A stretch of DNA of 64,000 nucleotides from [Empedobacter] haloabium. Lineage in GTDB: Bacteria > Pseudomonadota > Gammaproteobacteria > Burkholderiales > Burkholderiaceae_D. Position numbers and translations under genes: made by a program. The stretch covers positions 4,588,001 to 4,652,000 of the forward strand of contig CP136508.1 of assembly GCA_008011715.2 (NCBI GenBank), in the 5' to 3' direction. Of the stretch, positions 26,347-35,722 are shown in pieces (positions within the stretch are counted from its first letter, which is position 1; every line of letters begins with the position of its first letter). A model generated the notes under the pieces. The model was not told where the DNA came from. It did not search any database and saw only the letters and a list, made by a program, of their open reading frames with translations.

Positions 26347-27161
26347 GCCGCCTTGCGATACACGGACGGGATCACGGGACGCACCGCGTCGCTGATTTCG
26401 TTCAGCGTTTCGGAATGGCCGATGATGAAATGGCCGCCCGGCTTCAACTGCGACGTCACGCGTGCGACAACCTGGCGCTTGGTGTCGCCATTAAAGTAGA
26501 TCATCACGTTGCGCAGGAAGATCACGTCGAACTGGCCCAGGTCGGGCAGGCTCGTGTTCAGGTTGACGTGGCGGTACTGCACCCGGCTGCGCAGCGCGCG
26601 TTCGACCAGCATCGTGCCCTGCTGCTCGGCGATGCCCTTCAGGCAGAAGCGGCGCAGGTAATCCGGCGGCACGTGCGACGCGCGCTCCATCGGATAGTGG
26701 CCCGTGCGGGCCCGGTCCAGCACGCGCGTGCTGATGTCCGATCCCAGCACTTCCCACGGCGCATTGCCCAGCGTGTCGGCCAGCACCATCGCGATGCTGT
26801 ACGGCTCCTCGCCGGACGAGCAGGCGGCGCTCCACACGCGGAACGGCGCGTTGGCGCGCAGGTTCGGCCGGGCCGCCTCGGCGGCCGACTTGAGCAGCTC
26901 GAAGTGACGCGCCTCGCGGAAGAAATAGGTCTCGTTCGTCGTCAGGAGGTCGACGGCGATCTGCACCTCTTCCTTGTGGCGGCCACTCGACAGCATGCCG
27001 AAGTAGGCTTCATAGCTGGCCATGCCGTGATGCGCCAGCCGCTTGGCCAGGCGGCCACTGACCAGCGCCTTCTTCGCGTCGGACATCGTAATGCCGGCGA
27101 TGTCGAAGATGAAGCGCTGGAACTGGGCGAACTCGCGTTCGCTGATCGGGTAGGCGCTCAT
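26343..27161 (-). CDS. cheR: Chemotaxis protein methyltransferase CheR
   Basis: S-adenosylmethionine-dependent methylation of receptor glutamates, 272 residues. The N-terminal helical domain (1-80) is followed by the methyltransferase domain with [21 protein letters not shown] for cofactor binding and [13 protein letters not shown]. The beta-subdomain region that binds receptor C-terminal pentapeptides lies near residues 180-215. Two receptors of this cluster end in pentapeptides of the xFxxF type, so this CheR is probably of the tethered kind. It overlaps cheB by 4 bp. Confidence 0.95.
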   Translation of the reverse strand: MSAYPISEREFAQFQRFIFDIAGITMSDAKKALVSGRLAKRLAHHGMASYEAYFGMLSSGRHKEEVQIAVDLLTTNETYFFREARHFELLKSAAEAARPNLRANAPFRVWSAACSSGEEPYSIAMVLADTLGNAPWEVLGSDISTRVLDRARTGHYPMERASHVPPDYLRRFCLKGIAEQQGTMLVERALRSRVQYRHVNLNTSLPDLGQFDVIFLRNVMIYFNGDTKRQVVARVTSQLKPGGHFIIGHSETLNEISDAVRPVIPSVYRKAA

Positions 27162-27167
27162 GGCGTA

Positions 27168-27686
27168 TCAGGCGGCCGGTGCTTCCGCGCTCGCCAGTTC
27201 GGGCAGCGTGGCCAGCGCGTCCAGCGCCAGCACCTGGTCGACGTTGAGCAGGATGACGAACTTGCCGTTCAACTTGCCCATGCCGGCGATGAAATCGCCG
27301 CGGATGCGGGTGCCGAAGCTGGGCGCCGGCTCGATCTCGCTGGCCGCGATGTCCAGCACCGCGCTGACGGCATCGACGACGACACCCGTCACCTGCCGTT
27401 CGCCGTCGGTCTCCGTTTCGACGATGACGATGCAGGTGCGCTTGCCCGGCACGGCCAGCGGCCGGCCGAAGCGCGCCGCCAGGTCCATCACGGGCACGAC
27501 GGCGCCGCGCAGGTTGATGACGCCGCGGATACAGTCCGGCATCATCGGCACTTCGGTGATGCCGGCGAACTCGATGATTTCCTTGACGGCCATGATGCCG
27601 ATGGCGAAGGCTTCGCCGCCCAGCATGAACGTCAGGTATTGGGCGCTCTCGGCCAGCGCCGGGGCTTGCGTTTGCGTGTGCTTCAT
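27168..27686 (-). CDS. cheW: Chemotaxis coupling protein CheW
   Basis: Adaptor of 172 residues joining receptors to CheA. CheW-fold motifs: YLTFMLGGEAFAIGIMAVKEII, CIRGVINLRGAVVPVMDLAARFG and DFIAGMGKLNGKFVILLNVDQVL. The ATG at 27686 begins 14 bp after the preceding receptor gene, and no earlier in-frame start gives CheW homology. The C-terminal tail (LPELASAEAPAA) is short and unstructured. Confidence 0.95.
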   Translation of the reverse strand: MKHTQTQAPALAESAQYLTFMLGGEAFAIGIMAVKEIIEFAGITEVPMMPDCIRGVINLRGAVVPVMDLAARFGRPLAVPGKRTCIVIVETETDGERQVTGVVVDAVSAVLDIAASEIEPAPSFGTRIRGDFIAGMGKLNGKFVILLNVDQVLALDALATLPELASAEAPAA

Positions 27687-27700
27687 GTGCGTGAATCCGC

Positions 27701-29617
27701 TCAGAATTTCGTGAAGTTTGCTTCGTCCGGCTCGCCGTGCAGCGCGAAGCCGTCGGCCAGCTTCAGCGCGGTGCGGCGCGGCGCGCCACGGCCCGGCTGC
27801 ATGCGGCGGGCCGCCACGGCCAGGCCGGTACGCGGGCCATCGAGGTGGAAGAAGCCGATCGCCTGCTGCAGTTGCTCGGCCTGGCTGCTCATCTCTTCCG
27901 CCGTCGCCGCCAGTTCTTCCGAGCTGGAGGCGTTCTGCTGCGTGCCCTGGCTCATCTGGCCGACGGCCGCGTTGATCTGGCCGACGCCGGCCGACTGCTC
28001 TTCCGACGCGGCCGTGATTTCCTGCACCAGGTCGGAGGTCCTGCGGATGTTCGGCACCATCTCGTCCAGCAGCGCGCCGGCCCGTTCGGCCAGTTGCACG
28101 CTGTTGCTGGCGACTTCGCCGATCTCTTGCGCCGCCACCTGGCTGCGTTCGGCCAGCTTGCGCACTTCCGCCGCCACCACCGCAAAGCCCTTGCCGTGTT
28201 CGCCGGCACGGGCCGCCTCGATGGCCGCGTTCAGCGCCAACAGGTTGGTCTGGTAGGCGATGTCGTCGATGATGCCGATCTGCTTGGCGATCTGCTTCAT
28301 CGCCGTCACGGTGGCCTTGACCGCTTCGCCGCCCTCGGCCGCTTCCCTGGCCGCCTTGGACGCCATGCCGTCGGTGACGCGGGCGTTCTCGGTGTTCTGC
28401 GAGATCGAGGCCGTCATCTGTTCCAGCGACGCGCTGGTTTCCTCGACGCTGGCGGCCTGCTCGGAAGCGGCCTGCGACAGCGCCTGCGCCGTGGCGCTGA
28501 CCTCTTCCGACGCCGATGCGAGCGAGACGGCGCTGGCGTTGACGTCGCCAACGACCGCGGCCAGCTTGTCCATCGTGCCGTTCGAGTAATCCTTGAGCTG
28601 GCCGAACGCGCCGTCGTAGTGCTTGTCGATGCGCTTGGTCAGGTCGCCCTCGGCCAGCGCCGCCATCACGCGCACCACGTCGGCGATGCTGGCGCCAGTG
28701 GTGGCGACCAGCTGGTTCAGGCCATCGCCCATCTCCTTCTGGAAGCCCTGCATGCCCGCCGTGTCGACGCGCTGCTCGAAGTTGCCGTGGTTGGCGGCAT
28801 CGACGACGGCGCGCTGGCCGGCGATCACGGTGCGCAGCTTGCCCACCATTTCGTTGACCGCGTACAGCATGCTGGAACGGTCGCCACGGCGCAGGTGCGC
28901 CTCGGCCGACAGGTCGCCCGCCGAGATGCGCTTGACCAGTTGGGCCGCATAGGCCGGTTCGCCGCCGATCAGGCGCGTGACGGCATACATGATCCACGTG
29001 CCCATCGCGATGCCCATCAGGACGGCGATCGTGCCCAAGGTGATCTGCTGGGTGCGCGCGGTGGCATAGGCCTCCTCGGCCTCCTTGCCGGACTGCGCCA
29101 TCGCCTGGTCCTGGTGCACGATCATCTTGGCGATCGCCTCCATGTACGCGGACTGCATGCCTTCCATCTGGTTGACGAGCAGCGCGCGCGCTTCATCGCG
29201 CTTGCCTTCGCCGACCAGGCGCAGGAACTGCTCCTGCACGACCTTGTAGCGTTCGCGATGTTCCTGCGCCACGCGCAGCGCCTCGCGGCCCTTGGCCGAA
29301 GCGACCAGCTGCTCGAGCCGGTTGAAGTTGGCGCGCAGCTCGACGCGATTGGCCTCGATGGTGGCCAGCTCGCGGCGCGTCTTCTCGGCGTCCTCGAAGA
29401 TGACGAGGTTGCGCATGGCAATCGCCACCTCGTGGATATTGCCGATCAGTGCGTAGCTGTGGACCACTTTCGGGTATTTGTCGGTGACCAGCTCTTCCAC
29501 GTTCTGGCTGACGCTGCCGATACTGCGCAGCCCCAGCAGGACCATCCCGATCAGCAGCAGGCTCACGGTGCCGAAGGCGATCGCCAGGCGCACGCTTAGT
29601 TTGAGGTTACGGAACAT
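27701..29617 (-). CDS. Methyl-accepting chemotaxis protein (receptor 1)
   Basis: Membrane receptor of 638 residues. TM1 is near residues 10-30 (LAIAFGTVSLLLIGMVLLGL), then a four-helix-bundle-type periplasmic domain (MCP_N-like), TM2 near 190-210, HAMP, and a cytoplasmic signalling domain with the hairpin tip [23 protein letters not shown] split around residue 470. The C-terminus ANFTKF fits the xFxxF pentapeptide that can bind CheR. The start ATG at 29617 lies 6 nt from GGAG; a GTG one codon upstream is less likely. Its signalling domain is almost identical in DNA to receptor 2. Confidence 0.95.
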   Translation of the reverse strand: MFRNLKLSVRLAIAFGTVSLLLIGMVLLGLRSIGSVSQNVEELVTDKYPKVVHSYALIGNIHEVAIAMRNLVIFEDAEKTRRELATIEANRVELRANFNRLEQLVASAKGREALRVAQEHRERYKVVQEQFLRLVGEGKRDEARALLVNQMEGMQSAYMEAIAKMIVHQDQAMAQSGKEAEEAYATARTQQITLGTIAVLMGIAMGTWIMYAVTRLIGGEPAYAAQLVKRISAGDLSAEAHLRRGDRSSMLYAVNEMVGKLRTVIAGQRAVVDAANHGNFEQRVDTAGMQGFQKEMGDGLNQLVATTGASIADVVRVMAALAEGDLTKRIDKHYDGAFGQLKDYSNGTMDKLAAVVGDVNASAVSLASASEEVSATAQALSQAASEQAASVEETSASLEQMTASISQNTENARVTDGMASKAAREAAEGGEAVKATVTAMKQIAKQIGIIDDIAYQTNLLALNAAIEAARAGEHGKGFAVVAAEVRKLAERSQVAAQEIGEVASNSVQLAERAGALLDEMVPNIRRTSDLVQEITAASEEQSAGVGQINAAVGQMSQGTQQNASSSEELAATAEEMSSQAEQLQQAIGFFHLDGPRTGLAVAARRMQPGRGAPRRTALKLADGFALHGEPDEANFTKF

Positions 29618-29658
29618 CACATTCTCCAGGCGGCTCGGCCGCCATTGGGTTGGTCAAA

Positions 29659-31299
29659 TCAGAAGCGCGTGAAGCTGGCTTCGTCGGGCGCCCCTTCGGC
29701 GGCGAATACGGGCTTGCTCAATGCCAGGCCAGGACGCTTCTTCGACGCCGCGGCACGGGCCGGAGCGGCCGGCGTGGCGCTCTTGCGCGGTGCGCTGCCG
29801 TCGCCGTGCAGGCGGAAGAACGCCATGGCCTGCTGCAGTTGCTCGGCCTGGCTGCTCATCTCTTCCGCCGTCGCCGCCAGCTCTTCCGAGCTGGAAGCGT
29901 TCTGCTGCGTGGTCTGGCTCATCTGGCCGACGGCCGCGTTGATCTGGCCGACGCCGGCCGACTGCTCTTCCGACGCGGCCGTGATTTCCTGCACCAGGTC
30001 GGAGGTCTTGCGGATGTTCGGCACCATCTCGTCCAGCAGCGCGCCGGCCCGTTCGGCCAGTTCCACGCTGGACGTGGCCACTTCGCCGATTTCCTGTGCC
30101 GCCACCTGGCTGCGCTCGGCCAGCTTGCGCACTTCCGCCGCCACCACGGCAAAGCCCTTGCCATGCTCGCCGGCCCGTGCCGCTTCGATAGCCGCGTTCA
30201 GCGCCAACAGGTTGGTCTGGTAGGCGATGTCGTCGATGATGCCGATCTGCTTGGCGATCTGCTTCATCGCCGTCACGGTGGCCTTGACGGCCTCGCCGCC
30301 CTCGGCCGCCTCGTTGGCGGCCTTGCCGGCCATGCCGTCGGTGACGCGGGCGTTCTCGGTGTTCTGCGAGATCGAGGCCGTCATCTGCTCCAGCGAGGCG
30401 CTGGTCTCTTCGACACCGGCGGCCTGCTCGGACGCGGCTTGCGACAGCGCCTGCGCGGTGGCGCTGACCTCTTCGGAAGCCGAGGCCAGCGACTGCGCGC
30501 TGCCGTTGACTTCACCGACCACCTGCGTCAGGCGGCCGATCATGTTGCGCATCGCGTCCAGCAGCTGGCCAGCCTCGTCGCGCGACTGGCCGGTGACGGC
30601 GACCGTCAGGTCGCCGGCGGCCAGGCTGTCGGCCACCTGCACGGCCTGGCGCAGCGGCCGCGTGATCGACAGCGTGATGGACACCGCCACCAGCGTGGCC
30701 AGCAGCAGCGCGCCAGCCGTGATCGACAGCACCAGCGTGCGCGTTTCGTGGTACGTGGTGCTGGCATGTTCCGCCGCATCCTTCATGCGGTCGGCCTGGA
30801 ACTGGGTCAGGTCGTCGAACGCCTTGATCAGCTCGCGGTTGGCCGGCGCGTAGTCGGCCACGATGAACGCGGCGGCGGCCTGGCGGTCGCTGCGCGCCAA
30901 CGCATAGAACTTGTCGTACTTCGATTCCAGTACCGCGCGCTTGTCGTGGATGACCTTCAGCAGTTGGACGCCGCGTTCCAGCACGATCACCTTGTCCAGC
31001 TGGGCGATGTTGCGCGCGCTCTCCGCGCGCAGGTCCTCGACGGCCTTGCGGAAGCGCTCCACTTCCGTTTCGTTATTGGACAGCAGCATGCTGCGCATCT
31101 GGCGGCCGATGTCGATCGAATCGCGCACGGTCTCCTGCACGAGCACCACTTTCGGATAGGCGTTGGCGGTAATCGTGGTCGTCAACTCGTCCATGGTTGC
31201 CATGCGCGTCACGGCCAGCAAGGCCACGCCCAGCAACAGCAGCAATACGGCACCGAAGGCAAGTGCCAGCCTGATACCAATTTTCAGATTCTTAAGCAC
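29659..31299 (-). CDS. Methyl-accepting chemotaxis protein (receptor 2)
   Basis: Receptor of 546 residues with TM1 near 10-28 ([20 protein letters not shown]), a helical periplasmic domain, TM2 near 190-210 ([21 protein letters not shown]), HAMP and signalling domain. It starts with GTG (GGGAG five nt upstream). The C-terminus ASFTRF again fits the xFxxF pentapeptide. The signalling half is almost the same DNA as receptor 1 while the sensor halves differ, so the two probably sense different cues and feed the same CheA/CheW core. Confidence 0.95.
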   Translation of the reverse strand: MLKNLKIGIRLALAFGAVLLLLLGVALLAVTRMATMDELTTTITANAYPKVVLVQETVRDSIDIGRQMRSMLLSNNETEVERFRKAVEDLRAESARNIAQLDKVIVLERGVQLLKVIHDKRAVLESKYDKFYALARSDRQAAAAFIVADYAPANRELIKAFDDLTQFQADRMKDAAEHASTTYHETRTLVLSITAGALLLATLVAVSITLSITRPLRQAVQVADSLAAGDLTVAVTGQSRDEAGQLLDAMRNMIGRLTQVVGEVNGSAQSLASASEEVSATAQALSQAASEQAAGVEETSASLEQMTASISQNTENARVTDGMAGKAANEAAEGGEAVKATVTAMKQIAKQIGIIDDIAYQTNLLALNAAIEAARAGEHGKGFAVVAAEVRKLAERSQVAAQEIGEVATSSVELAERAGALLDEMVPNIRKTSDLVQEITAASEEQSAGVGQINAAVGQMSQTTQQNASSSEELAATAEEMSSQAEQLQQAMAFFRLHGDGSAPRKSATPAAPARAAASKKRPGLALSKPVFAAEGAPDEASFTRF

Positions 31300-31346
31300 G
31301 ATGGCTCCCTGCGTAAATAAAGATAGAAAAGATGACTAAACCAGCA

Positions 31347-33461
31347 CTACACCGCCACGCCGGTCTCGTGCTCGACGCCGCTCATCAGCGCCGCCATGTC
31401 GAGAATCAGCGCCACGTCGCCGTTACCGAGGATCGACGAGCCGCTCAGGAAGCGCACGCCGCTAAATACTTTGCCCAGCGGCTTGATCACCGTCTGGAAT
31501 TCGCCCAGCAGGCTGTCCACCACCAGCCCTGCCTTGCGCCCGCCGTAGCGCACCACGACGATGCTCTGACGCCGCGCCGGTGCGCCGTCCACGGCGAATC
31601 TCTCGCGCAGCCGCACGAACGGCAGCGCCTGGCCGCGCAGGTCGATGTAGTCGCGCGTCGGATCGTCGCGGAACTCGACGCACTCCTCGACCATGTCCAT
31701 CGGGATGACGAACACGGACTTGCCGAGGCCCACCTGGAAGCCATTGATGATCGCCAGGGTCAGCGGCAGGCGCACCGTCACCGTGGTGCCGACGCCTTCC
31801 GTGCTGGCGATTTCCACGCTGCCGCGCAGCGCCACGATGTTGCGCTTGACGACATCCATGCCGACGCCGCGGCCGGACAGGTTGGTCACCTGTTCCGCCG
31901 TGGAGAAGCCCGGCTCGAAGATCAGGCCGAAGATTTCCTTGTCCGACAGCACCCGGCCCGGCTCCACCAGGCCGCGCTCGATGGCCTTGGCCAGGATGCG
32001 GTCCTTTTTCAGGCCGCCGCCATCGTCGCTCACTTCGATGACGATGCTGCCCGAGTCGTGATAGGCGTTCAGCGCCACGCAGCCCTGGGCCGGCTTGCCG
32101 CGCGCGGCACGCACGTCGGCCGGCTCGATGCCGTGGTCCATCGCGTTGCGCACCAGGTGCGTCAGCGGGTCGCCGATCTTCTCGACCACCGTCTTGTCCA
32201 GCTCCGCGTCCTCGCCGGACAGTTCCAGCCGAATGTCCTTGCCGATCTCGCGCGACAGGTCGTGCACGACGCGCTGGAAGCGGTTGAAGGTGGCGCCGAT
32301 CTTCACCATGCGCAACTGCAGGGCGCTGTCGCGTACTTCCTCGACCAGGCCGGACAGCGTGGAGGTGCATTCCAGGAGTTCCGGAATCTGGGTACGCCGT
32401 GCGATCAGGTTGGCGCCGGCGCCGGCGATGATCAGCTCACCCACCAGGTTGATCAGGCGATCAAGCTTGTCCGCGTCCACGCGCACCGAGCGGTTTTCCT
32501 GGCGCGGTTCATTGGCCTGCTTCTGCTTCGACAGCGCCGCCTCCAGCACCGGGGCGCGCACGGCGCCCTGCTCCACCAGGATCTTGCCCAGCGGCGCCGC
32601 CTGCGCGCCGCCGGCGCTCTGCACCGCCAGTGCCTGTTCCAGTTCGTGCGCGGTGATGCTGCCGCTGCGCACCAGCATCTCGCCCAAGAGGCTGCGCTGC
32701 TCGGGCAGGTCGTCGATCAGCTGCACGTATTCCGACACCTTGGTGCGCGGCGGCAGGATGCGGATCTGGCAGTCGTCGCGCACGAAGTCGAACACCTCGT
32801 CGATGGCCGCCTTGTCGGCGGTCGTCAACAGGCCGATCTCGAAGCCCAGGTAGCAGGACTCGGCATCGAATTCCTCCACGGCCGGCAAGCCCTCGTCCAG
32901 CAGCACGATGTCCGTGATCTCGCCCATCTGGCCCAGGTAGCGCACGAACGACAGCGGGTCCATGCCGTTGCGCAGCACGTCGCGGCCGAAGCGCAGCGAG
33001 ATGTGCCACTGCTCCGCCGCGGCGGGCAGCGCGCTGGCGCTGTCCTGGCGCTCCTTGCGCGCGGCGCTGGCGCCGTCGCCCAGGTAGGCCTGCAACCGGG
33101 CCGACAGCGGCGCCCCCTGCTGCTGCAATTCCTCGTTGCCTTCCAGGGCGCCCGCCTCGACCGCGTCCACCAGCGCGCCGATATGGTCGCAGCAGGCCAG
33201 CAGCAGCGCGACCAGGTCATCCGTCACCGGCACCGTGCCGGCGCGCACCTTATCGAGCACGCTCTCGGCCACGTGGGTGAAATCGACCACGGCGTCCAGG
33301 CCGAACATGCCGGCCGAGCCCTTGATCGTGTGCGCCGCGCGGAACACGGCGTTGACCGCTTCGTCGCCTTCGTCCGCAACGTGCAGCAGGCCATGTTCCA
33401 TCGCCTCCAGCAGGTCGCGGCTCTCGGCGATGAAGGTCTGGATCAATTGGTCGAGGTTCAT
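31347..33461 (-). CDS. cheA: Chemotaxis histidine kinase CheA with MshEN-like insertion
   Basis: Hybrid-free CheA of 704 residues. P1: phosphorylated His44 in RAAHTIKGSAGMFG. About 150-250: a domain that may replace or contain P2. 258-315: two tandem repeats (LLGEMLVRSGSITAHELEQAL and PLGKILVEQGAVRAPVLEAAL) resembling the MshEN/GspE N-terminal motif. P3 dimerisation follows, then P4 with the N box LVRNAMDHGIE, DDGGGL and GRGVGMDVVKRNI. The C-terminus is a CheW-like P5. The start overlaps the STAS gene stop (ATGA). CheA phosphorylates CheY and CheB of the same cluster; the repeat insertion could add a ligand or partner input. Confidence 0.94.
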   Translation of the reverse strand: MNLDQLIQTFIAESRDLLEAMEHGLLHVADEGDEAVNAVFRAAHTIKGSAGMFGLDAVVDFTHVAESVLDKVRAGTVPVTDDLVALLLACCDHIGALVDAVEAGALEGNEELQQQGAPLSARLQAYLGDGASAARKERQDSASALPAAAEQWHISLRFGRDVLRNGMDPLSFVRYLGQMGEITDIVLLDEGLPAVEEFDAESCYLGFEIGLLTTADKAAIDEVFDFVRDDCQIRILPPRTKVSEYVQLIDDLPEQRSLLGEMLVRSGSITAHELEQALAVQSAGGAQAAPLGKILVEQGAVRAPVLEAALSKQKQANEPRQENRSVRVDADKLDRLINLVGELIIAGAGANLIARRTQIPELLECTSTLSGLVEEVRDSALQLRMVKIGATFNRFQRVVHDLSREIGKDIRLELSGEDAELDKTVVEKIGDPLTHLVRNAMDHGIEPADVRAARGKPAQGCVALNAYHDSGSIVIEVSDDGGGLKKDRILAKAIERGLVEPGRVLSDKEIFGLIFEPGFSTAEQVTNLSGRGVGMDVVKRNIVALRGSVEIASTEGVGTTVTVRLPLTLAIINGFQVGLGKSVFVIPMDMVEECVEFRDDPTRDYIDLRGQALPFVRLRERFAVDGAPARRQSIVVVRYGGRKAGLVVDSLLGEFQTVIKPLGKVFSGVRFLSGSSILGNGDVALILDMAALMSGVEHETGVAV

Positions 33462-33796
33462 GCGTTGACTCCTTCCTGCGTACGGCCGATGCGCGACGCC
33501 AGTCCCGTCAGGTCCAGCACTTCGCGCACGGCCGGGCTGTAGGCCACGAGGCGCAGGGCCTGCCCTTGGCGCTCGGCCTCGCGCCGCGCCAGCAACAGCA
33601 GCTGCACGCCCGCGCTGTCGAACTCCGTCACCAGCGACAGGTCGAGCGCCAGCGCGCGCGCCTCGCTTGCGGCCTGCCGCAGCGCATCGGACAGCACGTC
33701 CTTCAGCTCCGCGGCGCGGTAAATCGTCATCTCGCCTTCGATGCGCAGGGCAGCAGCGGTCCCTTGGCTTGGCGCGCCAATATCGCCTGTCGTCAT
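33458..33796 (-). CDS. STAS-domain protein (anti-sigma-factor-antagonist-like)
   Basis: Single STAS domain of 112 residues: RIEGEMTIYRAAELKDVLSDAL, LALDLSLVTEFDSAGVQLLLLARR and LRLVAYSPAVREVLDLTGL. The residue phosphorylated in SpoIIAA-type antagonists would be the Ser of DSAGVQLL. The ATG at 33796 follows GGGGAG; a GTG-less ATG six codons upstream is weaker. Such small STAS proteins are regularly found between cheY and cheA in beta- and gammaproteobacterial chemosensory clusters, with unclear roles. It overlaps cheA by 4 bp. Confidence 0.88.
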   Translation of the reverse strand: MTTGDIGAPSQGTAAALRIEGEMTIYRAAELKDVLSDALRQAASEARALALDLSLVTEFDSAGVQLLLLARREAERQGQALRLVAYSPAVREVLDLTGLASRIGRTQEGVNA

Positions 33797-33849
33797 GGTT
33801 ACTCCCCGGCCCAAGGCCGGTCAATGAATGGGATTGTGCGGTGGCCGCG

Positions 33850-34218
33850 TTACGGCATCACCAGTTTCTGCACGGCCGCCAGCAGGGTCTCTGGCTTGAA
33901 CGGCTTGACCATCCAGGCGCGCGCGCCGGCGGCCTGGCCCTGGGCCTTCTTCTCTTCCTGCGACTCGGTGGTCAGCATCAGCACCGGCGTGAACTTGTAG
34001 GCCGGGCGCGTCTTGAGCTCCTTGACGAACGTGATGCCGTCCATGTTCGGCATGTTGACGTCGCTGATGATCAGGTTGACCTTCTGCCCGGTCAGCTTCT
34101 TCAGCGCGTCGGCGCCGTCGACGCCTTCGATGACGTCATAGCCGGCCTGCTTCAATGCGATGCCGACGACCTGGCGGATCGACAGCGAGTCGTCCACGAC
34201 CATGATGGTTTTTGCCAT
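33850..34218 (-). CDS. cheY: CheY-like response regulator
   Basis: Single receiver domain of 122 residues with Asp9/Asp10, phosphoacceptor Asp53 (ISDVNMPNMDG), Thr in LTTESQ and Lys in VKPFKPE. It is probably phosphorylated by the CheA of this cluster. No cheZ lies in the window; the CheC gene at 22.4 kb might supply the phosphatase. It is not clear whether it acts on a flagellar motor, pili or another output. Confidence 0.93.
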   Translation of the reverse strand: MAKTIMVVDDSLSIRQVVGIALKQAGYDVIEGVDGADALKKLTGQKVNLIISDVNMPNMDGITFVKELKTRPAYKFTPVLMLTTESQEEKKAQGQAAGARAWMVKPFKPETLLAAVQKLVMP

Positions 34219-34226
34219 GTGAGTTC

Positions 34227-35372
34227 CTAGAAAAATGTGAGTTCTTCGGCCTGCTGGGGAGCAGGCTGCGCCTTGACCTGGTGCATGGCGCGTTCTTCGG
34301 CCATGGCGTAGGTGCTTTCCAGTTCGGCCAGCAGCGCGCGCGCATCGAGCGCCGGGACCGTGTCGCCCGCCACCCGGGCGCGATGCTCGGCCAGGTGGTC
34401 CGGCAGCCGCGCGACGTTCTGCTGCACGTGGGCCAGGATCTGGCTGACGCGGTCCTGGAACTGCAGCTGCACCAGGGCCTCGGACACTTCGCCCTGGATG
34501 CCGGCGCTTTCCCGCGCCAGCAGCTCGGACGAGTGCACCAGCGCATCGGTCACGCCGCGCAGGTCCGCCAGTACCTTGTTGATCGTCTGGCCCGAGGCCT
34601 GCACCGCGCGCTCTTCCTCGCGCATCGACTCGCCCGCGGCCTGGCAGGTAGCGGCGATCGCGCTGCTGATCTGGCCCACCTGCTGGGCGATGTGCCTGCC
34701 CGCATCCGCGGAGCGGTTCGACAGCATGCGCACCTCGTTGGCGACGACGGCAAAGCCGCGCCCCGCCTCGCCGGCGCGGGCCGCCTCGATGGCCGCGTTC
34801 AGCGCCAGCAGGTTGGTCTGCCAGGCGATGCTGGCCACGTCGCCGGCCATCTTTTGCAATTGCGCAGTGATCTCCTGCAGGCCCTGGATCTTCTCCAGCA
34901 TGGCGGACTTGCTGGCCGCGGCGCCCGACAGCATGTCGAGCAGCGAGCGCAGCTCCCGTTCGCTGTCGGCAAAGACTTCGACGATGCCGCCGCCGTTACC
35001 GTGGTTGCGCGCCTCGCCGGAAGCCGACAGGGCTTGCTCGAGCTTCGTGACGATGCCGGAAAAACGTTCGACCAGGGCCACGATGGCCGTTTCCATCTGC
35101 TCGCGCGAAGCGCCGATGTGCGAGGCCCAGACGCTGGACACTTCGTCGCCGAAGCGCTGGCGGCTGGCCAGGTAGGCGTCCAGGGCATCCCCACCTTGAG
35201 CCTGGGCGACGCCGCCATGCAGGCTGGCGCCAATGCCGGCGGCCAGGAGCAGCACGGCGATCAGCCAGCCATGCCACTGCCAGCCGGCCAGCGGCACGAT
35301 CGCCAGCGCCGCCGCGACGGCGATGACGGCGGGATAAAACATCGACAATTTGCGTGATTGCATCGAACGCAC
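34227..35372 (-). CDS. Short methyl-accepting-type receptor anchored by a membrane hairpin
   Basis: Receptor-like protein of 381 residues. Two hydrophobic stretches close to the N-terminus (about 13-30 and 35-50: [19 protein letters not shown] and [16 protein letters not shown]) leave almost no periplasmic loop, and no HAMP follows. The signalling hairpin contains [19 protein letters not shown]. The C-terminus is AEELTFF, partly like the aromatic pentapeptides of the other receptors. GGAG lies 8 nt before a GTG at 35372 but 17 nt before the first ATG, so GTG is taken as the start. It is the first gene of the operon and probably senses a cytoplasmic or membrane state. Confidence 0.88.
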   Translation of the reverse strand: MRSMQSRKLSMFYPAVIAVAAALAIVPLAGWQWHGWLIAVLLLAAGIGASLHGGVAQAQGGDALDAYLASRQRFGDEVSSVWASHIGASREQMETAIVALVERFSGIVTKLEQALSASGEARNHGNGGGIVEVFADSERELRSLLDMLSGAAASKSAMLEKIQGLQEITAQLQKMAGDVASIAWQTNLLALNAAIEAARAGEAGRGFAVVANEVRMLSNRSADAGRHIAQQVGQISSAIAATCQAAGESMREEERAVQASGQTINKVLADLRGVTDALVHSSELLARESAGIQGEVSEALVQLQFQDRVSQILAHVQQNVARLPDHLAEHRARVAGDTVPALDARALLAELESTYAMAEERAMHQVKAQPAPQQAEELTFF

Positions 35373-35722
35373 TGCTGAAACTCCACGGCGGTATAAGAAT
35401 AGTTATCACGAACGGTTATCTGCGCACGGATATTCGAAAAATTCCTGGCGATAACGTCGCGGCACGGGTCGGATGCGTGATCGCGTGGCGCGTGCTGCAT
35501 GGAATGATTGCAGAGGACATTGCCGCAGCGCAAGCATTGGCGCGGCTTTTCGACAGGAAGGTAGCGCAAAACAGACAGCGCTTATTTGAATGAAAAGAGA
35601 ATATGGGTGGAGCGTACTGGAATGCTATTCGTTTTCGACAAGTAAATATCAGCGCGACTTGGTTTAAATGAATGTATTAAATGTATCGCGGCTGGCAATA
35701 AGATCGGCACAGCGCATAAAAA
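35373..35722. other. Intergenic region upstream of the chemosensory operon
   Basis: About 350 bp, AT-richer than the surroundings, between the short receptor gene and the left end of the insertion element. Small frames exist on both strands but none has a plausible start, codon bias or known motif. No sigma-28-type promoter could be identified. It must hold the promoter of the chemosensory operon. Confidence 0.5.

Noticed and set aside
35261..35593. Small frames on both strands upstream of the chemosensory operon
   Set aside because: No ribosome-binding site, no recognisable motif, and unlike codon use; the plus-strand frame also runs across the receptor start region.
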